A stretch of DNA of 64,000 bases from an uncultured Lachnospiraceae bacterium (GTDB taxonomy: Bacteria > Bacillota > Clostridia > Lachnospirales > Lachnospiraceae): the NCBI GenBank assembly GCA_910579465.1, contig CAJTUB010000002.1:192980-256979 (forward strand). Reading direction: 5' to 3'. Of the stretch, positions 8,390 through 16,606 are shown piece by piece. The notes beneath the pieces are model-generated. The model did not search any database. It saw nothing but the letters and a program-made list of their open reading frames with translations, and was not told where the DNA came from. How positions within the stretch are numbered: position 1 is the first letter of the stretch; each line of letters opens with the position of its first letter. Made by a program: the position numbers and the translations under genes.

Positions 8390-9349
8390 TTGTTTGATTT
8401 TGAAAAACCGAAAATTGAAATTGCTGAAATTTCCGAAGATAATAAGTACGGTCGTTTTGTGGTAGAGCCTCTTGAGAGAGGGTACGGGACGACGTTGGGT
8501 AATTCCCTCAGAAGAATTATGCTTTCGTCTCTGCCGGGTGCCGCAGTCAGTCATGTAAAGATTGACGGTGTAGTACATGAGTTCAGCACGATTCCGGGCG
8601 TAAAAGAAGACGTTACCGAGATTATTATGAACATCAAGAGTCTTGCCATTAAGAACACAAGCGAAACAAACGGGCTGAAGACGGCCTATATTGACTTCTC
8701 CGGCGAAGGTGTGGTTACTGCCGCTGATATTCGGGTGGACCAGGACATTGAAATTATGAATCCGGAACAGGTGATTGCCACTTTAAACGGTGGTCCGGAC
8801 TCCAGGCTGTATATGGAACTGACCATTCAGAAGGGCAGAGGTTATATTGGCGCGGACAAAAATAAGAATGATCAGATGCCGATTAGCGTAATTGCTATCG
8901 ACTCTATCTTTACACCGGTAGAGCGTGTAAATCTTACCGTAGAGAATACGCGTGTCGGACAGATTACGGATTTTGATAAGCTGACGTTGGATGTGTTTAC
9001 CAATGGCACGCTGGCGCCGGACGAGGCAGTAAGCCTTGCGGCAAAGGTGCTGAGTGAGCATCTGAATTCTTTCATCAACCTTTCTGAGAAAGCAAAGACC
9101 GTTGAGGTTCTGGTTGAGAAGGAGAGCAACGATAAGAGCAAGGCGCTTGAAATGAGCATCGAAGAGCTTGAACTTTCGGTTCGTTCGTTTAACTGCTTGA
9201 AGAGAGCCAGTATCAATACCGTAGAAGAGTTAATTAACAAGACTCCTGAGGATATGATGAAGGTGCGTAACCTTGGTCGCAAGTCCTTAGAGGAGGTACT
9301 TGCAAAGTTAAAAGAGCTTGGTTTGTCTTTAAACCAGGGCGATGACTAA
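8390..9349 (+). CDS. rpoA: DNA-directed RNA polymerase subunit alpha
   Basis: 319-aa alpha subunit. The assembly domain shows RFVVEPLERGYGTTLGNSLR and RRIMLSSLPGAAV (about residues 25-55). The C-terminal domain that binds UP elements and activators is seen at ELELSVRSFNCLKRASINTV and MKVRNLGRKSLEEVLAKL. The start codon is TTG at 8390, with AAGGAGGG 6 nt upstream and the expected FDFEKPKIE N-terminus directly after it. No ATG in frame would give a complete protein. 29 bp follow rpsD and 18 bp precede rplQ. Confidence 0.98.
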   Translation: MFDFEKPKIEIAEISEDNKYGRFVVEPLERGYGTTLGNSLRRIMLSSLPGAAVSHVKIDGVVHEFSTIPGVKEDVTEIIMNIKSLAIKNTSETNGLKTAYIDFSGEGVVTAADIRVDQDIEIMNPEQVIATLNGGPDSRLYMELTIQKGRGYIGADKNKNDQMPISVIAIDSIFTPVERVNLTVENTRVGQITDFDKLTLDVFTNGTLAPDEAVSLAAKVLSEHLNSFINLSEKAKTVEVLVEKESNDKSKALEMSIEELELSVRSFNCLKRASINTVEELINKTPEDMMKVRNLGRKSLEEVLAKLKELGLSLNQGDD

Positions 9350-9367
9350 GATTAGGAGGAAGGCGCA

Positions 9368-9904
9368 ATGGCAGGCTATAGAAAACTCGGCAGAACGTCG
9401 AGCCAGAGAAAAGCATTGTTAAGAAATCAGGTAACAAACCTGTTATACCATGGCAAAATCAGAACAACAGAAGCTAAAGCAAAGGAAATCCGCAGCATAG
9501 CCGAGCATCTGATTACGATGGCAGTAAAGGAAAAGGACAACTACGAGATGGTTACCGTTAAGGCTAAGGTTGCCCGCAAGGACAAGGACGGTAAGAGAGT
9601 TAAGGAAGTAGTTGACGGCAAGAAAGTAACCGTATTCGACGAAGTGGACAAGGAAATCAAGAAGGAAGCAGCTTCCAGACTTCATGCGAGACGTCAGATG
9701 AATAAGGTACTCTACGGAATCACCTTTGTTCCGGCGGAAGCAGCCGCTAAGAAGAAGAATACAAAGAAGATTGATGTTGCAGATAAGCTCTTTGATGAGA
9801 TTGCACCAAAGTATGCAGACCGCAAGGGTGGCTACACCAGAATCGTAAAGCTGGGCCAGCGTAAGGGCGACGCAGCAATGGAAGTTTTCATTGAGTTAGT
9901 TTAG
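9368..9904 (+). CDS. rplQ: 50S ribosomal protein L17, enlarged form
   Basis: 178-aa L17, longer than the usual 115-130 aa. The core begins YRKLGRTSSQRKALLRNQVT and ends GGYTRIVKLGQRKGDAAMEV. The extra residues include a Lys/Asp/Glu-rich insertion after ITMAVKEKD (about 57-100: KARKDKDGKRVKEVVDGKK-like) and a second one (AAAKKKNTKKIDVADKLF). I recall enlarged L17 proteins in Lachnospiraceae. AGGAGG precedes the start. It is the last gene of the ribosomal block before a strong terminator. Confidence 0.97.
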   Translation: MAGYRKLGRTSSQRKALLRNQVTNLLYHGKIRTTEAKAKEIRSIAEHLITMAVKEKDNYEMVTVKAKVARKDKDGKRVKEVVDGKKVTVFDEVDKEIKKEAASRLHARRQMNKVLYGITFVPAEAAAKKKNTKKIDVADKLFDEIAPKYADRKGGYTRIVKLGQRKGDAAMEVFIELV

Positions 9905-9912
9905 TGATTGAC

Positions 9913-9950
9913 GGGGCTGTCGCACTGAGAATAGTGTGATAGCCCCTTTT
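9913..9950 (+). terminator. Intrinsic terminator after rplQ
   Basis: 13-bp stem (two G-U pairs) GGGGCTGTCGCAC / GTGTGATAGCCCC with an 8-nt loop, followed by TTTT; 8 bp after the rplQ stop. It separates the ribosomal operon from the ECF genes. Confidence 0.9.
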
Positions 9951-10083
9951 CCATATACTGCGGAAGCGGCTTGCGGAGCCTGATAGCCTCAGGGGATGCA
10001 GAGGTTCCGTATACTGCAGGAGTGCGAAGGTGCGGGCAGGCGGCTGTAAGGACAGCCGGGAAAGAAGGAGAAAGGAGACCGTT

Positions 10084-10965
10084 ATGAAAAGGAATATGCT
10101 TTCCACGGATAAGCTTGTATTTGAATACATCCGCCGGGATGAAGAGGGCAATGTCGAGAGCATTGCCAGGGCGTTGGACGAGGTGAGTCTGGAGGTAAAA
10201 CGGGGCGAGTTCGTTGCAATCCTGGGACATAACGGCTCCGGAAAGTCCACCGTGGCAAAGCATATCAATGCGCTTCTGACTCCTACGGAGGGAACCGTTG
10301 TTGTGAACGGAATGGACACAAAGGATGAGGAGCATCTGTGGGATATCCGCCGGAGCGCCGGTATGGTGTTCCAGAATCCGGATAACCAGATTATTGCAAC
10401 GGTCGTCGAGGAGGATGTGGCGTTCGGGCCTGAAAATATCGGTGTACCGACCGAAGAAATCTGGCGCAGGGTCGAAGAGAGCCTGACGGCGGTAGGGATG
10501 ACGGCGTACCGGAGCCATTCGCCGAACAAGCTGTCCGGTGGGCAGAAGCAGCGTGTGGCAATTGCAGGTATCATGGCAATGCGGCCGGAGTGTATTATTC
10601 TGGACGAACCGACTGCCATGCTCGACCCGGTAGGGCGCAGGGAAGTAATGCGGACCGTGCATGAACTGAATAAGAATGAGGGTGTGACCATCCTTCTGAT
10701 TACGCATTATATGGATGAAGTCATTGACGCCGACCGCGTGATTGTAATGGACGGCGGGAAGGTCGTGATGCAGGGGACGCCGAAGGAGATTTTTTCGCAG
10801 GTGGAGCGGCTGAAGGAATATCGCCTCGATGTGCCGCAGGTAACGGAGCTTGCCTATGAACTGAAAAAGGAGGGCGTGCCGCTGCCGGACGGAATCCTTA
10901 CGGTGCAGGAGTTTAAGGCGGCGTACTGTGCCGCAAAGGCAAGGCTTGAGGGAGCCTTTGCATAA
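10084..10965 (+). CDS. ecfA1: Energy-coupling factor transporter ATPase EcfA1
   Basis: 293-aa ATPase of the shared ECF module that drives vitamin and metal uptake by exchangeable S components. Walker A is GHNGSGKST (about 46-54). The Q-loop region MVFQNPDNQIIATVVEEDVAFGPENIG is diagnostic of ECF/Cbi ATPases. The signature is LSGGQKQRVAIAG, Walker B IILDEPTAMLDP, and the H-loop ITHYMDE. The start at 10084 has GGAGAAAGGAG upstream; further upstream in-frame codons would run through an untranslated region. The order ecfA1-ecfA2-ecfT after rplQ is classical for Firmicutes. Confidence 0.96.
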   Translation: MKRNMLSTDKLVFEYIRRDEEGNVESIARALDEVSLEVKRGEFVAILGHNGSGKSTVAKHINALLTPTEGTVVVNGMDTKDEEHLWDIRRSAGMVFQNPDNQIIATVVEEDVAFGPENIGVPTEEIWRRVEESLTAVGMTAYRSHSPNKLSGGQKQRVAIAGIMAMRPECIILDEPTAMLDPVGRREVMRTVHELNKNEGVTILLITHYMDEVIDADRVIVMDGGKVVMQGTPKEIFSQVERLKEYRLDVPQVTELAYELKKEGVPLPDGILTVQEFKAAYCAAKARLEGAFA

Positions 10966-11058
10966 TTGCGAGAAAAGGGCCGCTGGATGCGGGATAAAAG
11001 GTAATATACAAAATCCGGGGACTTAGGAGAATTGTCATGCCGGAAAGGAGGCTGCGTG

Positions 11059-11949
11059 ATGGAAACAGGGGCAAAAAGCAGGGACCTGCGGGAGTGTATG
11101 GTATTGGACCATGTGAATTATGTCTACGGTGCCGGTACGGCATATGAAAAGCATGCCCTGCAGGATATTAATCTGGTATTGCAAAGCGGGGAGTTTATCG
11201 GCTTAATCGGGCATACCGGTTCAGGAAAGTCTACCCTGGTGCAGCACTTAAACGGTTTGATTGCACCTACCTCCGGACATATTTATTATAAGGGAAACGA
11301 TATCGGCGCTGCCGATTACAATAAAAAGGAATTGCGGAGCAGGGTGGGACTGGTGTTCCAGTATCCGGAGCATCAGCTGTTTGAAACGACGGTAGTAAAG
11401 GACGTGGCGTTCGGTCCGAAGAACATGGGACTGTCCGGGCTTGAGGCAGATATGCGGACCTTTGCGGCATTAAAGGAGGCGGGAATCGGAGAGGAGCTTT
11501 ACGACGCCTCCCCGTTCGAGCTTTCGGGCGGGCAGAAGCGCCGGGTAGCAATCGCCGGTGTGCTTGCCATGCAGCCGGATATCCTGATTCTGGATGAGCC
11601 GACCGCGGGACTTGACCCGCGGGGCAGGGACGAGATTTTAGACCGTATTGCGCAGATTCACAGGGAAGGAAACAGAACTATTATTCTGGTCTCCCACAGC
11701 ATGGAGGACGTGGCAAGATATGCTTCCAGACTGATTGTAATGAACGGAGGCAGGATTTTTGCCGACGGGACGCCGAAGGAGGTCTTTGACGCATATCAGG
11801 AGTTAGAGGGCATCGGGCTTGCGGCGCCGCAGGTAACGTATCTTTCGGAGGCATTGAGAAACGCAGGGATTTCCCTGCCGCAGAATGCAACGACCGTAGA
11901 GGAAGCAAGGGAGCTTCTGCTTGCAGACTGGAAGGGAGGCAGGAGATGA
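11059..11949 (+). CDS. ecfA2: Energy-coupling factor transporter ATPase EcfA2
   Basis: 296-aa partner ATPase that forms a heterodimer with EcfA1. Walker A is GHTGSGKST, the Q-loop segment VFQYPEHQLFETTVVKDVAF, the signature LSGGQKRRVAIAG, and Walker B ILILDEPTAGLDP. The start ATG at 11059 has AAAGGAGG 7 nt upstream, better than the in-frame TTG at 11032. The stop overlaps the ecfT start by 4 bp (ATGA), so translation is coupled. Confidence 0.96.
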   Translation: METGAKSRDLRECMVLDHVNYVYGAGTAYEKHALQDINLVLQSGEFIGLIGHTGSGKSTLVQHLNGLIAPTSGHIYYKGNDIGAADYNKKELRSRVGLVFQYPEHQLFETTVVKDVAFGPKNMGLSGLEADMRTFAALKEAGIGEELYDASPFELSGGQKRRVAIAGVLAMQPDILILDEPTAGLDPRGRDEILDRIAQIHREGNRTIILVSHSMEDVARYASRLIVMNGGRIFADGTPKEVFDAYQELEGIGLAAPQVTYLSEALRNAGISLPQNATTVEEARELLLADWKGGRR

Positions 11950-12752
11950 TTCGTGATATTACCATCGGGCAGTATTATCCTGCAGATTCGCCTATTCACC
12001 GGCTGGACCCGCGAGTAAAGCTTTCCGGGACGATGCTTTTTCTGATTTCCCTGTTCGTGTTTTCCGGATATCTGGGCTATGTAATTGCGACGGTGTTCGT
12101 GGGCTGTGTCATTAAGCTCTCCAGGGTGCCGTTCCGCTATATCGTGCGGGGACTCCGTCCGGTGCTGTTTCTTTTGCTGATTACGTTGCTGTTTAACCTG
12201 TTGCTGACCCGAAACGGAGAAGAGGTTTTTTCCTTCTGGATTATCCATATTTACGACGAGGGTGTGATTATGGCGGCACTGATGGCGGTGCGCCTTGTAC
12301 TTTTAGTAATCGGCTCTTCCCTTATGACGTTTACCACCACGCCGAACCAGATGACGGACGGTCTGGAAAAGGGGCTCGGCTTCCTGAAGAAAATCCGGGT
12401 TCCGGTGCATGAGATTGCGATGATGATGTCGATTGCACTGCGTTTTATTCCGATTCTGATTGAGGAAACGGACAAAATTATGAAGGCGCAGCAGGCGAGA
12501 GGCGCGGACTTTGAAAGCGGCAGGCTGCTACAGCGTGCAAAGGCGCTGGTGCCTCTTTTAGTACCGCTGTTTGTTTCCGCTTTCCGCCGGGCCAATGACC
12601 TTGCCCTTGCCATGGAGGCGCGCTGCTATCACGGCGGGGACGGGCGTACGAAGATGAAGCCGTTACGCTATCAGAAGAGGGATGCGGTTGCCTACCTTAT
12701 TTTATTTGCTTATCTGGGGGCAGTTATCGGAAGCGGATTCTTATTCCGGTAA
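11946..12752 (+). CDS. ecfT: Energy-coupling factor transporter transmembrane protein EcfT
   Basis: 268-aa membrane scaffold joining the ATPases to S components. It has about five to six hydrophobic helices and the two cytoplasmic coupling motifs ARG (AQQARGADF, about 180) and ARC (AMEARCYHGG, about 224) that dock into the ATPase grooves. N-terminal signature YYPADSPIHRLDPRVKLSG is typical. Start overlaps the ecfA2 stop. No S-component gene is adjacent, as expected for a group II (shared) ECF module. Confidence 0.96.
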   Translation: MIRDITIGQYYPADSPIHRLDPRVKLSGTMLFLISLFVFSGYLGYVIATVFVGCVIKLSRVPFRYIVRGLRPVLFLLLITLLFNLLLTRNGEEVFSFWIIHIYDEGVIMAALMAVRLVLLVIGSSLMTFTTTPNQMTDGLEKGLGFLKKIRVPVHEIAMMMSIALRFIPILIEETDKIMKAQQARGADFESGRLLQRAKALVPLLVPLFVSAFRRANDLALAMEARCYHGGDGRTKMKPLRYQKRDAVAYLILFAYLGAVIGSGFLFR

Positions 12753-12765
12753 CGTGTCTTTTGCA

Positions 12766-12879
12766 GAGAGCGTCCCTGTCCGGAGTCCGGCAAATCTGCC
12801 GCGCCCGGCGTAACTGCGCTTTGAGAGAACGTCCCCGCCGGGAGTCCGAAAAACCTGCCGCGTTTGCAAGACTGCGCTG
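12766..12879 (+). repeat. Imperfect tandem duplication of about 57 bp
   Basis: Two adjacent copies, 12766-12820 and 12823-12879, share GAGAG..CGTCCC, GGAGTCCG, AA.CTGCCGCG and ACTGCGCT. Non-coding; lies directly after ecfT. No terminator could be assigned here. Confidence 0.6.
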
Positions 12880-12929
12880 ATACGGCAGTTCCTTGAGGAG
12901 AGGAAAAGAGAAGAAAAGGAAGAGAAGAA

Positions 12930-13023
12930 AGAGAAGGAAAGTTAAGGAAAATAAGAGAAGGTAAGTAAGAGAAGGAAAGTAAGAAAAGGAAAATAAGGGA
13001 AGAAGAGTAAGAAAAGGAAAGCA
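12930..13023 (+). repeat. 14-bp purine-only tandem repeat upstream of the kinase gene
   Basis: Unit close to AGAAAAGGAAAGTA. In-phase copies start at 12954, 12968, 12982, 12996 and 13010, with a further copy at 12930 and a 10-bp partial at 12944. The whole segment 12893-13031 is almost pure A/G on the + strand. The last copy merges with the ribosome binding region of the gene at 13033. A unit of 14 bp changes spacing, not frame, if copy number varies. Confidence 0.85.
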
Positions 13024-13032
13024 GGGAAAGAA

Positions 13033-14043
13033 ATGGATTACAGGATACAAATAGAAAAGCTGATGAAGGAGCTTTCTTTCGGAGAAGTATTGGAAGCTCC
13101 CGTTGCGGTAAAGGGCGGTCTGTTGCATAAGATGTACCGTGTTGTCACCCCGGCGGGAGTATTTGCGGTCAAGGTGCTGGATGACGGGATTATGAAAAGA
13201 CCGGAAGCCTTGCAGAATATGATACATTCAGAGCGGGCAGCTGCCATCTTTTCCAAAGACATTCCGGCAGCAGTGGCGCTGGAGTGGAACGGGCGGCAGG
13301 TTCATCCGCTGGACGGGGGCTTCTATATGGTGTTTGACTGGGTTGATGGAGCTTCCGTTTTTCCGGGAGAAATCAACGAAACGCACTGTGAAGTTATCGG
13401 GACTGTTTTAGGGAAGATGCACCAGAGGAATATCACATGCGACGGGATGGAGCCGGAGGAGGAAGCTGTCCCGTTGTATGACTGGGAGGGGCTTTTACAA
13501 ATGGCAAAAGAGCAGAAGCCGAGAACTAATCCATGGCTTTCGCAGTATGAGGCGGCGCTCCCGGATATCCGGGCATGGAATCAGGAAGCGTATGACGCAC
13601 AGGCGGTGCTTGCGCAGACGCTGGTAATCAGCCATAGGGACCTTGACCCGAAAAATGTAATGTGGAACGGCACGGAGCCGGTGGTGATTGACTGGGAAGC
13701 CGCAGGATATGTTAATCCGTATCAGGAGCTTTTAGAGGTCATCAATTATTGGGCAGACGACGGGCAGGGAGGGCTCAGACGCAGCCTTTTTGAAGCTATC
13801 GTAAAAGCCTATGAAACGCATATGGACCTGTCAAGGGCAGACTGGGCGGCGGTGTTTGCCGGAGGCTCCGGCGGAATGCTTGGCTGGCTGGAATATAATC
13901 TGGAGCGTGCCCTGGGCGAAGAGGCGTCTGATGAGGAAGAGATCAGACTGGGCGAAGAGCAGGTCAGGGGAACGATAAAGGAGCTGTATGCGTACCGGAC
14001 AAAGACGGAGCAAATCAGGAGCTGGCTGGGAGTCAGGGAATGA
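13033..14043 (+). CDS. Aminoglycoside phosphotransferase / choline kinase-family protein
   Basis: 336-aa protein with the APH-type kinase fold. The catalytic loop ISHRDLDPKNVMWNG is at about residues 199-213, with Asp in HRD and Asn five residues on. The metal-binding segment VVIDWEAAG follows. A nucleotide-binding lysine is likely K55 in FAVKVLDDG. Family members phosphorylate small hydroxyl compounds (antibiotics, choline, homoserine, sugars); the substrate cannot be assigned. The ATG sits at the end of the purine repeat, where several GGAAAG/AGGG sequences could act as ribosome binding site. Its last 4 bp overlap the following acetyltransferase gene. Confidence 0.8.
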   Translation: MDYRIQIEKLMKELSFGEVLEAPVAVKGGLLHKMYRVVTPAGVFAVKVLDDGIMKRPEALQNMIHSERAAAIFSKDIPAAVALEWNGRQVHPLDGGFYMVFDWVDGASVFPGEINETHCEVIGTVLGKMHQRNITCDGMEPEEEAVPLYDWEGLLQMAKEQKPRTNPWLSQYEAALPDIRAWNQEAYDAQAVLAQTLVISHRDLDPKNVMWNGTEPVVIDWEAAGYVNPYQELLEVINYWADDGQGGLRRSLFEAIVKAYETHMDLSRADWAAVFAGGSGGMLGWLEYNLERALGEEASDEEEIRLGEEQVRGTIKELYAYRTKTEQIRSWLGVRE

Positions 14044-14678
14044 TAGATGCGTCGATAGAATATAAAAGTATTATTATGCGCTGTGACCGGATTGACAAGT
14101 CTGCCTATCTGGAGCTGCCATCCGGGGTAGAGGTGGTGTTTTATAAAGCGGGTATGGAGATGGTCTGGGCAAAGGTGCAAAAGGCGGCAGGAGAGTTTGC
14201 GGAGGATTCTGTGTCCGATGCTGCCGCCTGTTTTATGGAGCGCTACGGGGACAGACAGCAGGAGTTGTCAGAGCGCTGTGTTTTTTTGAAGGAGCAGGAG
14301 ACCGGCAGGTACATAGGTACCTGCATGGCATGGTTTGAGCAAAAAAACGGGGACGGGGTTCCTGTCCTGCACTGGCTTGCCGTAGACGATGCCTATGCGG
14401 GAAAGGGCTATGCCAGAATGCTGATTACGCAGGTGATGAAACTGTTTGAGTGCTTTGCAAAAGGACAGAAAATCTATCTGCATACACAGCCTTGTTCTTA
14501 CAGGGCAATCAAGCTGTACAATGATTTTGGGTTTTTCATCACAAAGACAGATACCTATGGGACTGCCGTCAATGAGTATGAGGAAGCCATGCCGCTGTTA
14601 AAGAGGCATATGACGGCGGAGACCTATGAAAAGCTTTTGCGGACGGAAGGAGGGCATGGATGCGGCGGATTATGTTGA
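14040..14678 (+). CDS. GNAT-family N-acetyltransferase
   Basis: 212-aa protein. The acetyl-CoA-binding motif A is HWLAVDDAYAGKGYARMLITQVMKLF (V-x-x-x-Y-x-G-K/R-G-x-A, about 112-137). A later segment RAIKLYNDFGFFITKTD is the typical motif B ending in the Y-x-x-x-GF signature. Substrate unknown. Start ATG overlaps the upstream kinase stop (ATGA) and its end overlaps truA by 19 bp, so it sits in a tightly coupled kinase-acetyltransferase-truA unit. Confidence 0.85.
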   Translation: MIDASIEYKSIIMRCDRIDKSAYLELPSGVEVVFYKAGMEMVWAKVQKAAGEFAEDSVSDAAACFMERYGDRQQELSERCVFLKEQETGRYIGTCMAWFEQKNGDGVPVLHWLAVDDAYAGKGYARMLITQVMKLFECFAKGQKIYLHTQPCSYRAIKLYNDFGFFITKTDTYGTAVNEYEEAMPLLKRHMTAETYEKLLRTEGGHGCGGLC

Positions 14679-15481
14679 TTGTAGCGTATGATGGAACAAA
14701 ATACTGCGGCTGGCAGATTCAGCCGAATGCGGTTACTGTGGAAGAGGTACTGAACCGTGAACTGTCCCGTCTGCTGAAAGAGGAAATTGCAGTCATTGGC
14801 GCAAGCCGTACCGATTCAGGCGTGCATGCCATGGGAAACGCGGCGGTGTTTGACACGAATACCCGGATGCCTGCGGAAAAGCTTTGCTATGCCTTAAACC
14901 ACAGTCTGCCGGAGGACATTGTAATCCAGCGCTCCTTTGAGGTGGCGCCGGAGTTTCATCCGAGGAAATGGGACAGTAAAAAGACCTATGAATATAAAAT
15001 CTGGAATGCGGACTTTATCCAGCCCTTTAACCGGGGGTATACGCATTTCGTTTATCATGCATTAGATGTGGCGGCGATGCGGGAGGCGGCGCAGTATTTT
15101 CTCGGGGAGCATGACTTTACCAGCTTCTGCTCCGTCAAGGCACAGGTGCCGGACCATGTACGCACCATTTACTCGCTGGAGATAGAAGAGGACGGACATC
15201 TGCTTACCATCCGTGTGAGCGGAAGCGGATTTCTCTATAATATGGTGCGGATTATCGCAGGAACGCTTCTTTTGGTGGGGGAGCACCGGAAAAAGCCGGA
15301 GGAAATCAAAGAAATACTTGCGGCAAGGAACCGCGAAGCGGCGGGGCCGACCGCACCGGCAAAGGGACTGATGCTGGTAAAAATCGAGTATTTTCCTGAC
15401 CCGGAGCAGATGTGGAGGGAGCAAAGGGAAACACCGGGCAAAGGCACCAGCCAGACTCAAAGCGTATTCTTACAAAACTAA
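14660..15481 (+). CDS. truA: tRNA pseudouridine(38-40) synthase TruA
   Basis: 273-aa enzyme converting uridines 38, 39 and 40 in the anticodon stem of tRNAs to pseudouridine. N-terminus IMLIVAYDGTKYCGWQIQPN; catalytic aspartate D52 in ASRTDSGVHA; C-terminal SGSGFLYNMVRIIAGTLL. Length is normal plus a Gln/Thr-rich tail of about 15 residues. Its start lies inside the end of the acetyltransferase gene, with GGAAGGAGG upstream. Position before rplM-rpsI matches Bacillus. Confidence 0.97.
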   Translation: MRRIMLIVAYDGTKYCGWQIQPNAVTVEEVLNRELSRLLKEEIAVIGASRTDSGVHAMGNAAVFDTNTRMPAEKLCYALNHSLPEDIVIQRSFEVAPEFHPRKWDSKKTYEYKIWNADFIQPFNRGYTHFVYHALDVAAMREAAQYFLGEHDFTSFCSVKAQVPDHVRTIYSLEIEEDGHLLTIRVSGSGFLYNMVRIIAGTLLLVGEHRKKPEEIKEILAARNREAAGPTAPAKGLMLVKIEYFPDPEQMWREQRETPGKGTSQTQSVFLQN

Positions 15482-15572
15482 AAATTCATAAATAAAAGTA
15501 ATGATGGAAATGACTTTTTCAAATGAAAAAGGAGAAAATTTCAAAAAAGTTAAAATAATCCTTGAAAAACGC

Positions 15573-15601
15573 TTGACTTTACTCCGGGCAGCCGTTATAA
15601 T
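15573..15601 (+). promoter_or_regulatory. Sigma-A promoter for rplM-rpsI
   Basis: TTGACT (15573-15578), 17-bp spacer, TATAAT (15596-15601). Near consensus; transcription would start near 15608. Confidence 0.9.
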
Positions 15602-15607
15602 ACGAAA

Positions 15608-15693
15608 CATTGGTAAGGTTATTCCGCATTGTCAGCGGAAGCTGACCATGCTTGAATCGAATGAAGTTTGAAATGAATGAAGGAGGAAACGCT
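15608..15693 (+). promoter_or_regulatory. Probable L13 leader (autoregulatory 5' UTR of rplM)
   Basis: The 86-nt untranslated region between the promoter and rplM contains a stem GTCAGC-GGAA-GCTGAC (15631-15646) with a GNRA loop. It is extended by GCAT/ATGC (15626-15629 and 15648-15651) across one mismatch. Firmicutes rplM-rpsI operons are known to carry an L13 leader at this place; identity with that family is inferred from position and structure. Confidence 0.6.
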
Positions 15694-16128
15694 ATGAAGA
15701 GTTTTATGGCAAGTCCGGCTACCATCGAAAGAAAATGGTATGTAATCGATGCACAGGGACAGACGTTAGGCCGCCTCTCCTCTGAAATCGCCAAGATTTT
15801 AAGAGGCAAGAACAAGCCGACCTACACCCCGTTCCTTGATACCGGTGACAATGTTATTGTTGTAAATGCAGAAAAGGTGAAGGTAACCGGTAAGAAGCTG
15901 GAGCAGAAGATTTATTTTAATCACTCGGATTATCCGGGCGGAATGAGAGAGACGACCTTAAAGGAAATGCTGGATAAGAAGCCGACCGAAGTTATTACGC
16001 TTGCAGTAAAGGGCATGCTTCCGAAGGGACCGTTAGGAAGAAGCATGATTACGAAGTTACATGTATATGCAGGCGCTGAGCATCCGCATGCTGCACAGAA
16101 GCCGGAAGCATTAGAGCTTAAGTTTTAA
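15694..16128 (+). CDS. rplM: 50S ribosomal protein L13
   Basis: 144-aa L13. Start at 15694 (MKSFMASPATIERKWYVIDA) with AAGGAGG 7 nt upstream; an upstream in-frame extension would overlap the leader structure. Conserved segments: GQTLGRLSSEIAKILRGK, PFLDTGDNVIVVNA, KGMLPKGPLGRSMITKLHVYAG and EHPHAAQKPE. An early assembly protein of the large subunit, paired with rpsI as in nearly all bacteria. Confidence 0.98.
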   Translation: MKSFMASPATIERKWYVIDAQGQTLGRLSSEIAKILRGKNKPTYTPFLDTGDNVIVVNAEKVKVTGKKLEQKIYFNHSDYPGGMRETTLKEMLDKKPTEVITLAVKGMLPKGPLGRSMITKLHVYAGAEHPHAAQKPEALELKF

Positions 16129-16152
16129 TCAGGTCGAAAGGAGGAAATAAAA

Positions 16153-16545
16153 ATGGCGAAAGCAAGATATTATGGTACTGGCAGAAGAAAGAGCAGTATT
16201 GCCAGAGTATACCTCTTACCGGGAACCGGTAAGGTAACGATTAATAAGAGAGATATCGACGAGTATTTCGGTCTTGAGACCTTAAAGCTTATCGTTCGTC
16301 AGCCGCTTGTATTAACTGAGACCGCTGACAAGTTTGACGTTCTTGTCAATGTACGCGGCGGTGGATTCACCGGCCAGGCAGGCGCTATCCGGCATGGCAT
16401 TTCCCGTGCTCTGCTGCAGGCAGACGCTGATTACCGTCCGGTATTAAAGAAGGCAGGCTTCTTAACCAGAGACCCTCGTATGAAGGAAAGAAAGAAGTAC
16501 GGCTTAAAGGCTGCAAGACGTGCACCGCAGTTCTCGAAGAGATAA
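16153..16545 (+). CDS. rpsI: 30S ribosomal protein S9
   Basis: 130-aa S9 with YYGTGRRKSSIARVYLLPG at the start, VNVRGGGFTGQAGAIRHGIS in the middle and the C-terminal tail KKYGLKAARRAPQFSKR. The terminal Ser-Lys-Arg contacts P-site tRNA. AGGAGG precedes ATG. Second gene of the rplM operon, followed by a terminator. Confidence 0.98.
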   Translation: MAKARYYGTGRRKSSIARVYLLPGTGKVTINKRDIDEYFGLETLKLIVRQPLVLTETADKFDVLVNVRGGGFTGQAGAIRHGISRALLQADADYRPVLKKAGFLTRDPRMKERKKYGLKAARRAPQFSKR

Positions 16546-16572
16546 TTTTAAACAGAATAAAAGATTTTATGA

Positions 16573-16606
16573 AGCCCTTGAAAGTCCAGTATTTTCAAGG
16601 GCTTTC
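16573..16606 (+). terminator. Intrinsic terminator after rpsI
   Basis: Perfect 11-bp stem AGCCCTTGAAA / TTTCAAGGGCT with a 9-nt loop followed by TTCAGTT; 27 bp after the stop. Confidence 0.85.

Noticed and set aside
9947..10040. Direct repeat around ATATACTGCGGAAG / GTATACTGCAGGAG
   Set aside because: Only two short imperfect matches; too weak to separate from chance.
12930..13023. Regular repeats that might be a CRISPR array
   Set aside because: Units are 14 bp with no spacers between them, purine-only, and no cas genes are present anywhere in the window.
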